NCBI GenBank assembly: GCA_946481025.1
Contig: CAMLNA010000209.1
Coordinates: forward strand, 1-5,910
Length of the DNA: 5,910 bases
Reading direction: 5' to 3'
Origin: an uncultured Rivibacter sp.
GTDB taxonomy: Bacteria; Pseudomonadota; Gammaproteobacteria; Burkholderiales; Burkholderiaceae
Every line of letters begins with the position of its first letter. Within the stretch, counting starts at the first letter, position 1. This document shows, piece after piece, positions 1 through 4,651 of this stretch. Position numbers and translations under genes: made by a program. The notes beneath the pieces were generated by a model. That model searched no databases and was not told where the DNA came from. It saw nothing but the letters and a program-made list of their open reading frames with translations.

Positions 1-77
1 TCGCCATGCGTCATCGTGCAGCGGCAGCTGCCTTGCATCGTGTTGCTCCCCCCGGCGTGCGTGCGCCTCGTCTAGGC

Positions 78-99
78 GGCCCCGCCTGATCGCGGGGCC
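78..99 (-). terminator. Hairpin just after the SPFH gene, possible terminator
   Basis: Perfect 8-bp inverted repeat: GGCCCCGC at 78-85 and GCGGGGCC at 92-99, with a 6-base loop. It starts 9 bases after the stop codon of the minus-strand SPFH gene, where a transcription terminator is expected. On the minus strand no T-run follows the stem (the next bases are GCCTAGACG), so it is not a canonical Rho-independent terminator. It may act as an mRNA 3'-end stabiliser or a weak terminator. The remaining bases 1-77 contain no gene or site that I can support. Confidence 0.45.
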
Positions 100-108
100 C
101 GCGGTCCC

Positions 109-1167
109 TCAAACCAGCTTTTTCAGCAGCTCGGCTTTTTTCGCGTCGAACTCTTCCTGCGTGAGGATGCCCTTGGCCTTCAGGTCGCCCAGCTTTTCGA
201 GCGTGGCCATCACGTCTTCGGGCTTCACCCCCACCGAGGCTGCGGCTGCCGCGGCCTGCGCCGGCGGCACGGCATTGCCGCCCTGCAAACCCTGCGCGAG
301 GTTCTGCGCCAGCACCTGGCCGAGCGCCACGCCGGCGCCCAGGCCCATCGCATCGCCGGCGATGCCGCTGCCGCCACCGCCCGCGGCCGCGCCTTCGGCG
401 AACTTCGGAATGGCCTGCGCCGTCTGGTACTGCATGAACCTGCCCATGTCGCCACCGACCATGCCCATGCCGATCTTCTGGTCGAGGATCTTCTGCAGCT
501 CTTCGGGCAGCGAGACGTTCTGCACCGTCACGCCCTCGAGCTTCAGGCCGAGCTTCTCGAAGGCCGGTGCGGTGACGTTCTTCAGCTGCTCGGCGAACTC
601 CACCTGGTTGGCCGCCAGGTCGAGGAACGGGACGCCGCTGGAGGCCACCGCGTCGGAGATGTGCTGCAGCATCAGCGCGCGCAGCTGGCCGTCGAGTTCG
701 GCCACGGTGTAGCTCTCGCGCGTGCCGGAGATTTCGGTGTGGAAGAGCTTCGGGTCGGCGACGCGGTAGCTGTAGTTGCCGAAGGCGCGCAGGCGCACGG
801 CGCCGAAGTCCTTGTCGCGGATGGTCACCGGCTGCGTGGTGCCCCAGCGCTGGTCGACCTGCTGGCGCGTGCTGAAGAAGTACACGTCGCTCTTGAACGG
901 GGACTTGAACAGCTTGTCCCAGTTCTGCAGGTAGGTGAGCACGGGCAGCGTCTGCGTGGTGAGCGTGTAGCGGCCGGGACCGAAGACGTCGGCCACCTTG
1001 CCTTCGTTGACGAACACCGCCATCTGCGACTCGCGCACGGTGAGCGAACCGCCGTACTGGATTTCGCGGTCGGCCACGGGGAAGCGCCAGGCCAGCGTGC
1101 CGTCGCCTTCCTCGACCCATTCGAGGATGTCGATGAACTGCTTCTTGATGAAATCCATCAGGGCCAT
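109..1167 (-). CDS. SPFH (band 7) domain protein with C-terminal SHOCT domain
   Basis: A 352-residue protein, probably a membrane-associated scaffold of the stomatin/prohibitin/flotillin superfamily, closest in build to the YdjI-like 'virion core protein-like' group (COG4260). The N-terminus (MALMDFIKKQFIDILEW) is amphipathic, with no cleavable signal peptide and no clear membrane helix, so peripheral membrane attachment is likely. The SPFH region spans about residues 25-235 and includes ESQMAVFVNEGKVADVFGPG (46-65) and the LEGVTVQNVSLPEELQKIL stretch (210-228). A Gly/Ala-rich linker (about 258-312) leads to a SHOCT domain at 319-350, recognisable from LGDLKAKGILTQEEFDAKK. YdjI-type proteins often end in a zinc ribbon; here SHOCT takes that place and no Cys pairs are seen. 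The start is supported by a strong ribosome binding site six bases upstream; Met4 is a weaker alternative. Family relatives are linked to membrane stress, but the role here is not shown. It lies 84 bp after epsI on the same strand, so it may be co-transcribed or have its own promoter. Confidence 0.9.
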   Translation of the reverse strand: MALMDFIKKQFIDILEWVEEGDGTLAWRFPVADREIQYGGSLTVRESQMAVFVNEGKVADVFGPGRYTLTTQTLPVLTYLQNWDKLFKSPFKSDVYFFSTRQQVDQRWGTTQPVTIRDKDFGAVRLRAFGNYSYRVADPKLFHTEISGTRESYTVAELDGQLRALMLQHISDAVASSGVPFLDLAANQVEFAEQLKNVTAPAFEKLGLKLEGVTVQNVSLPEELQKILDQKIGMGMVGGDMGRFMQYQTAQAIPKFAEGAAAGGGGSGIAGDAMGLGAGVALGQVLAQNLAQGLQGGNAVPPAQAAAAAASVGVKPEDVMATLEKLGDLKAKGILTQEEFDAKKAELLKKLV

Positions 1168-1173
1168 GGCGTG

Positions 1174-1180
1174 CTCCTTT
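1174..1180 (-). promoter_or_regulatory. Ribosome binding site of the SPFH gene
   Basis: On the minus strand the sequence reads AAAGGAG, six bases before the ATG at 1167. This is a near-ideal Shine-Dalgarno sequence and favours this ATG over the in-frame ATG three codons later. Confidence 0.75.
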
Positions 1181-1251
1181 CGAGGAAATGGCGAGCGCGA
1201 TGATAGGGCAGCCCCCAGGGCGGCCCACCCCCCACAAGTGTGAATCCGGCG

Positions 1252-1953
1252 TCAGCCCGCGCGCCCGGCGCGGCCGATCACGCGCGGCCGCATCGACGGC
1301 TCCAGGGCCGCGGCAAGCGCCTGCGCGAAACGCTCGTGCACCCGGTACGCGCGTTGCGCGTCGGGGTCGATGCTGGAGATGCGCACCAGCATGCCGTCGA
1401 GCATGTGGCCGCGCAGGCCGTGGGTGAGCTGGCGCAGGCGGAAGCTGCCGCCGTCCTGCACCGCCTCGCTGCCCAGCACCGTCCAGTAGGTGATGGGCTC
1501 CGAGCGGCCCGGCCGTGTGGCATGCAGCCGGGTCGCGTTCACGTCCTGCCCGGCCAGCGCCAGCGCCACGCGGTGCAGGCCCTGCACCTTGAAGCCGCCG
1601 CCCGCATAGCAGATCTCCGGGCGGTGCAGCTGCAGCGAGGCCGACTGCTCTGCGCCATACGCGATGGACAGCATGACCTGCTCGCCCTCGGGCCCGAGGT
1701 ACACCCGCTCGAGCACCTGGTCGTAGAAGCCGTAGACCTTGCCCTGCTGGTCTGCCGGTCGCACGAACATGTCGCGTGCCGCGTCGACCTGCCAGCCGCC
1801 CATGGCCCGCGGGAACACGTCTTCGAGCCGGATGGCCAGCGCCGCCGCCTCGGCCGCCGAACGCCTGGGCTTGCCCACCTCGGCCAGCACGGCGGCACCC
1901 GCCATGCCGGCCAGCAGCACCAGGGCCTTGCGCCGCGTGGCGTCGAGCTTCAT
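1252..1953 (-). CDS. epsI: EpsI family exosortase-associated protein (probably the exosortase B type)
   Basis: A 233-residue protein of the EpsI family (DUF3485), which in some exosortases is fused to the enzyme's C-terminus and in others, as here, is encoded next to it. Residues 8-25 (ALVLLAGMAGAAVLAEVG) form one N-terminal hydrophobic segment, either a signal anchor or an uncleaved signal, so the body should lie in the periplasm. Family marks are GGWQV near 52-56, YGFYDQVLERVYLG (74-87), the LHRPEICYAGGGFKV motif (109-123) with His110 and Cys115, the ITYWTVLG strand (154-161) and the terminal strand LVRISSID (189-196). The biochemical role is unsettled; the conserved His and Cys suggest a catalytic or assisting function, which is inference. 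The start codon overlaps the xrtB stop as ATGA, and a GAGGT ribosome binding site lies seven bases upstream, inside xrtB. This argues for translational coupling and a joint role. The length is normal for the family and no damage is seen. Confidence 0.92.
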   Translation of the reverse strand: MKLDATRRKALVLLAGMAGAAVLAEVGKPRRSAAEAAALAIRLEDVFPRAMGGWQVDAARDMFVRPADQQGKVYGFYDQVLERVYLGPEGEQVMLSIAYGAEQSASLQLHRPEICYAGGGFKVQGLHRVALALAGQDVNATRLHATRPGRSEPITYWTVLGSEAVQDGGSFRLRQLTHGLRGHMLDGMLVRISSIDPDAQRAYRVHERFAQALAAALEPSMRPRVIGRAGRAG

Positions 1954-2867
1954 TCGCGCCACCTCGCAGGCAGCACCATGCCGAGCAGCCTGTCCACCGA
2001 GAAGATCAGCAGCAGCGCCACGAAAAACAGCAGCAGGCCGGCGAAGCTGTGCACGAAGCCCTGGCCCGCCTCGTCGCCGAAGTAATAGGTGATGAGCACC
2101 AGCGTGATCACCCGCACGACGTTGGCGCAGAAGGACACCGGCACCACCAGCAGCGCCAGCGCCGCGCTGCGCTGCCAGGCGCGGTAGTCGAGCAGCTGGG
2201 TGTACAGCAGCCCCAGCGCTTCGAGCGTGAACATGGTGTGCAGCCCGGCGCAGGCCTCGGCCACCAGCAGCTGGTACTGGCCGATGGTGATGACGACGCC
2301 GGTGCGGCCGATCGTGTAGCCGCTCCAGTACAGCACCGTGGTGGCGACCGCCGACACCGCCTCCTTCATCGGGCCGGTGAGTGTCTGCACCACGGTGTAC
2401 GGCAGCGGAATGACGAACAGCAGGAAGAACAGCGCGAACCAGATCCGGCGCACCGCCGCCCAGCCCTTGAAGGCCAGCAGCACCGAGGCGAACACCAGCA
2501 GCTGCGACACGAGCTCCAGCCGCAGGAAATGCTGCGAGCGGCCGAACACATAGAGCAGCAGGCCCGCCAGCAGCAGCGACCCGGCGGCCCAGGGCGCCGG
2601 TGCCGACGGCAGGCGCGCCAGGGTTTCCCGGCGGCGCCACACCAGCCAGGCCGCCACGCCGGCGATCAGCGGCTCATGCCCCTGGCTGTCGGCGGCCTTG
2701 CTGCCGGCGAGGAAGTCCCAGTAGGTGGGCAGGTAGAGCAGGCCGAGCCCGAACAGCACCACCAGCAGCGCGAAGCGGTCCACGCCCGCCGGCAGCCACG
2801 GGGACGCCGAAGCGAATGCCTGGCCTTGCGCAGGCAGCGTGGAGTCGGGCCCGGTGACGGCGCTCAT
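1950..2867 (-). CDS. xrtB: Exosortase B, PEP-CTERM sorting transpeptidase
   Basis: A 305-residue polytopic inner-membrane protein with about eight hydrophobic segments (roughly 34-50, 95-108, 118-134, 141-159, 185-201, 211-225, 233-247, 250-264 and 274-291). Exosortases are cysteine enzymes that recognise PEP-CTERM tails, cleave them and release or transfer the protein, by analogy with sortases. All three signature sites are present: Cys206 in VAEACAGLH, Arg252 in NVVRV, and His273 in GFVHSFAG. The subtype is inferred from the overall sequence (LPTYWDF near 46, SQGHEPLI at 61-68) and from the neighbours: an EpsD-type protein upstream and a separate EpsI downstream are typical of XrtB loci, whereas other subtypes often carry EpsI as a C-terminal fusion. 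The ATG is 12 bases after the epsD stop and lacks a good ribosome binding site, so translation is probably coupled to epsD. Overlap with epsI is 4 bp. The gene is intact. Confidence 0.93.
   Translation of the reverse strand: MSAVTGPDSTLPAQGQAFASASPWLPAGVDRFALLVVLFGLGLLYLPTYWDFLAGSKAADSQGHEPLIAGVAAWLVWRRRETLARLPSAPAPWAAGSLLLAGLLLYVFGRSQHFLRLELVSQLLVFASVLLAFKGWAAVRRIWFALFFLLFVIPLPYTVVQTLTGPMKEAVSAVATTVLYWSGYTIGRTGVVITIGQYQLLVAEACAGLHTMFTLEALGLLYTQLLDYRAWQRSAALALLVVPVSFCANVVRVITLVLITYYFGDEAGQGFVHSFAGLLLFFVALLLIFSVDRLLGMVLPARWRE
1961..1965 (-). promoter_or_regulatory. Ribosome binding site of epsI, inside xrtB
   Basis: On the minus strand GAGGT stands seven bases before the epsI ATG at 1953. Because it lies in the last codons of xrtB and the ATG overlaps the stop, it fixes the epsI start and supports coupled translation. 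Confidence 0.6.
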
Positions 2868-2879
2868 CGTGCGATGCGT

Positions 2880-3770
2880 TCAACGGGAAGCGGCAGACGC
2901 TGCCCCGGCCGGCGCGAAATTGCCGACGTATTCGATGCGGGCGGCGTCGCGCACGGTCTTCATGCCCTGCTTCACCAGCTCGCGCTTGCGCTCGAGCACG
3001 AGATGGCCCTGTATCGCGCGCTTGGCCGTTTCGCGGTCCACCGGCGCGGGCTGCGCCTGCAGCACCGTGAGCACCCGGGCCCCGCCCTGCGTGGGAATCA
3101 CGAGGCTCTGTCCGGGGTTCAGCTCGGACATCGCGGTCAGCACGGACAACGGCAGGCTTTCGGCTGCCAGCGTGGCCTGGCGCGCGCCGAAGCGCAGCCC
3201 CGCCGCGCGCAGGATCTCCACCGGCTGCGCAGCGCCTTCGGCGGCCTTCAGCTTCGCCTGCACGTCCGCCAGTTGCGCCGCGGTGGCCTCGACGCCCAGC
3301 TCCTGCACGGTGTAGAGCTTGCGCTGGGCGAACAGCGCCGGGTTGGCGTCGAAGTAGCGCTCGATCTCGTCGGTGCTGGGCTGCCCCGCCTTTTCGGCCA
3401 GGCTGTCCTGGTAGGCCCGCGCGAGCACCTCCCGCTTGGCCATCTCGATGGCCTGCACGACGCGCGGGTCCTGGTCGAGCCCTTGCTGGCGCGCCGCCTG
3501 CGCGGCGAGTTCCTGCTCGACCAGCGTGTCGAGCAGGCGCTGCTTCTGCGCCTCGGCCTGCTCGGGCGCCACGGCCTGTTGCCGGCCCAGCAGCAGGTCG
3601 ACCTGGTGCAGCGAGATCTCGCCGTCGTTGACCTTGACGGCCACCTGCGACGCAGCCTTGGGCGCTTCCTTGTTGCAGCCGGCCAGCGCGACCAGCAGGG
3701 CCGCCGCGGCGGAAGACAGCAGCAGGTTGCGAGCGCGGGATCGAACCGCAACAGAACCGTGACTCGACAT
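2880..3770 (-). CDS. epsD: EpsD-family lipoprotein with SurA-like and parvulin-like (PpiC) fold
   Basis: A 296-residue lipoprotein of the EpsD family of putative peptidyl-prolyl cis-trans isomerases found in exosortase and exopolysaccharide loci. The signal runs RARNLLLSSAAAALLVALAGC, with a clear lipobox (LAGC, lipidated Cys32). Asn33 at position +2 is not the inner-membrane retention residue, so the outer membrane is likely. Residues about 40-150 resemble a SurA/PrsA N-terminal helical chaperone domain (VNDGEISLHQVDLLL, LVEQELAAQAARQQGLDQD, DEIERYFDANPALF). Residues about 150-240 follow the parvulin fold, ending in LPLSVLTAMSELNPGQSLVI and the GGARVLTVLQ strand. The usual active-site histidines appear to be absent (see findings), so it may be a chaperone rather than an active isomerase. 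The ATG at 3770 is chosen because it gives a proper lipoprotein signal; an upstream extension to 3884 would add an Arg-rich leader with no membrane logic. The ribosome binding site is weak (GAGG, 11 bases upstream). It is first gene of the epsD-xrtB-epsI cluster. Confidence 0.87.
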   Translation of the reverse strand: MSSHGSVAVRSRARNLLLSSAAAALLVALAGCNKEAPKAASQVAVKVNDGEISLHQVDLLLGRQQAVAPEQAEAQKQRLLDTLVEQELAAQAARQQGLDQDPRVVQAIEMAKREVLARAYQDSLAEKAGQPSTDEIERYFDANPALFAQRKLYTVQELGVEATAAQLADVQAKLKAAEGAAQPVEILRAAGLRFGARQATLAAESLPLSVLTAMSELNPGQSLVIPTQGGARVLTVLQAQPAPVDRETAKRAIQGHLVLERKRELVKQGMKTVRDAARIEYVGNFAPAGAASAASR

Positions 3771-3899
3771 GGATGCAATCGCCTCGTTGACCACCAAACA
3801 CCAGCGTAGCGGCCGCCCGCGGCGCGGGCACTCCCCATACGGGGGGCGGCGCGCATGCGTCGCGCAGGAACGTGACATGTGCACGCCTTGGCAGCGGGC
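3771..3899 (-). promoter_or_regulatory. Upstream region of epsD with GC-rich inverted repeats
   Basis: This 129-bp stretch lies between the PEP-CTERM gene's terminator and the epsD start, so the epsD-xrtB-epsI promoter should be here. It contains an inverted repeat GCCGCCC (3812-3818) and GGGCGGC (3844-3850), with an inner CCCC-ATAC-GGGG element at 3833-3844. I see no convincing sigma-70 boxes and no sigma-54 TGGCAC-N5-TTGC pattern. The repeats could be an operator or a leader hairpin. Assigning a promoter to this stretch rests on position, not on recognised boxes. Confidence 0.4.
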
Positions 3900-3928
3900 A
3901 AAAAGAAAGCGGGCCCTGGAGCCCGCTT
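3900..3928 (-). terminator. Rho-independent terminator of the PEP-CTERM gene
   Basis: Perfect 8-bp stem, AAGCGGGC (3907-3914) and GCCCGCTT (3921-3928), with a six-base loop. On the minus strand it is followed by TCTTTTT (3906-3900). It begins 28 bases after the stop of the PEP-CTERM gene and has the classic stem plus T-run form in that direction only. It separates the PEP-CTERM transcript from the epsD cluster, so the presumed substrate and the exosortase cluster are likely separate transcription units. Confidence 0.88.
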
Positions 3929-3956
3929 CTCGTTTCGTGCGTGAGCGCCGGGTCGA

Positions 3957-4469
3957 TCAGCGCTTCGGCTGCTGTTGCTGCTTACGGCGGCGCGCCGCCC
4001 AGCCCACGGCGCCCAGGCCGAGCAGCATCATCGCGTAGGTCTCGGGCTCGGGCACTGCACCGGCGATCACGCCCGAATAGGCGCCGCCGAACATGCCGGT
4101 CACGTTGCCGTTGACGGCCAGCGTGTAGTTGCCCGAGGAGATGTTCGCAAAGGAGAAGCCGTTGGAGGCCACGTTGTCGGTCAGCCAGCCACTGATGCCG
4201 CTGCCCGACAGCGCCACGGAGAAGATGTTCACGTCGAACCACGGACCGAAGTCCAGCGTCAGCGTGCCGCCCACCACGTCACGCGCATGACTCAGCGAGA
4301 AGGTGTAGTAGTCGGTGAAGTTCGACACCGGGGTGAGGAACACGTTGCCAAAATAGGCGGACCGATCCGTCAACGGTCCCAGATCCTCCGTCTTGGCCGA
4401 TGCAGGCGCAGCCGCAGCCAGTGCCAGCAACGCAGTAGAGAGTGCGGCGACGATGGGTTTGATACGCAT
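3957..4469 (-). CDS. PEP-CTERM sorting domain protein, FxDxF type (presumed exosortase substrate)
   Basis: A 170-residue secreted protein with a Sec signal peptide at 1-25 (basic MRIK, then an Ala/Leu-rich core, cut after ASA). The mature part has 114 residues before the sorting tail, is rich in Ser, Thr, Asn and Gly, has no cysteine, and is predicted to be mostly beta strand. The NFTDYYTFSLS segment (50-60) matches the FxDxF group of PEP-CTERM proteins. The sorting tail is VPEPETYAMMLLGLGAVGWA followed by ARRRK: PEP at 140-142, a membrane helix at about 144-158, then a basic cluster. An extra QQQQPKR follows the basic cluster. The protein should be exported, held by its tail, then cleaved by an exosortase, probably the XrtB encoded 1.1 kb downstream; that pairing is inference from proximity and a genome may hold other exosortases. 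The body has no recognised enzymatic motif and its function is unknown. The start is supported by a good ribosome binding site. A terminator follows, so it is probably monocistronic. Confidence 0.92.
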   Translation of the reverse strand: MRIKPIVAALSTALLALAAAAPASAKTEDLGPLTDRSAYFGNVFLTPVSNFTDYYTFSLSHARDVVGGTLTLDFGPWFDVNIFSVALSGSGISGWLTDNVASNGFSFANISSGNYTLAVNGNVTGMFGGAYSGVIAGAVPEPETYAMMLLGLGAVGWAARRRKQQQQPKR

Positions 4470-4476
4470 GGGACAG

Positions 4477-4481
4477 CTCCT
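4477..4481 (-). promoter_or_regulatory. Ribosome binding site of the PEP-CTERM gene
   Basis: The minus strand reads AGGAG, seven bases before the ATG at 4469. Motif and spacing are near ideal, which settles the start and suggests strong translation. Confidence 0.75.
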
Positions 4482-4564
4482 GGGGTTTGTGGTCCGCGAG
4501 CGTGACGGCTCGAAGTTGTTTCAGTTTGTCGCCATACCCCTAGTTCAGCCACCCCGTGCTTCGG

Positions 4565-4597
4565 GGGTCCAGTGCACGGAAACAGGGGTGTGGACCC
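4565..4597. repeat. Inverted repeat GGGTCCA / TGGACCC
   Basis: Perfect 7-bp inverted repeat: GGGTCCA at 4565-4571 and TGGACCC at 4591-4597, separated by 19 bases. It could be a bipartite operator or a leader hairpin. It has no T-run and both flanking genes point away from it, so it is not a gene-end terminator. Confidence 0.5.
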
Positions 4598-4605
4598 AGC
4601 AAGGC

Positions 4606-4621
4606 CCCGGGTTAACCCGGG
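4606..4621. repeat. 16-bp perfect palindrome upstream of ubiH
   Basis: CCCGGGTTAACCCGGG is a perfect two-fold palindrome with no spacer, 30 bases before the ubiH ATG. Position and symmetry suit a dimeric regulator's operator or a 5'-leader hairpin. The right arm forms the first part of a GGGAGG sequence at 4619-4624, which is too far from the start (27 bases) to be its ribosome binding site. Confidence 0.55.
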
Positions 4622-4651
4622 AGGTCCATCCGAACATCGCACAGAGTGCTC

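Larger units (their letters stand above)
4470..4651. promoter_or_regulatory. Divergent control region between the PEP-CTERM gene and ubiH
   Basis: This 182-bp spacer must serve two genes transcribed away from each other. It holds several C4/G4 boxes: ATACCCCTAG (4534-4543), a small CCCCG-TGCTT-CGGGG hairpin (4552-4566) and ACAGGGGTGT (4582-4591). It also holds the two longer inverted repeats listed separately. I see no strong sigma-70 or sigma-54 promoter on either strand. The half-site-like ACCCCT/AGGGGT boxes are reminiscent of LuxR/NarL-type regulator sites, but that is only a suggestion. Confidence 0.45.

Noticed and set aside
161..712. Plus-strand open frame opposite the SPFH gene
   Set aside because: It is a shadow of the SPFH gene; its Ser/Ala/Pro-rich product has no recognisable motif.
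1954..2640. Upstream extension of the epsI frame, which is open up to 2640
   Set aside because: The extension would overlap most of xrtB in another frame and is Ala/Gly/Arg-rich with no family match. The EpsI start with its ribosome binding site and ATGA overlap fits better.
1776..3809. Plus-strand open frame of 677 codons opposite epsI, xrtB and epsD
   Set aside because: It is antisense to three clearly recognisable genes. The translation is rich in Arg, His, Gln and Ala with no domain, as expected from the reverse of GC-rich coding DNA.
3771..3884. Longer epsD starting at 3884
   Set aside because: It would put 38 Arg/Cys-rich residues before a well-formed lipoprotein signal and run almost into the terminator. 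The ATG at 3770 gives a normal signal peptide.
4646..4651. GTG start for ubiH two codons upstream
   Set aside because: The GTG has no ribosome binding site in range; the ATG at 4652 has AGAG at five bases and gives the usual short lead to the FAD loop. The difference is only two residues and remains uncertain.
4470..4651. Sigma-54 promoter for the PEP-CTERM gene, as known for some exosortase-linked genes
   Set aside because: The closest match, TGGCGACAAACTGA on the minus strand, lacks the -12 TTGC element and the correct -24 sequence.
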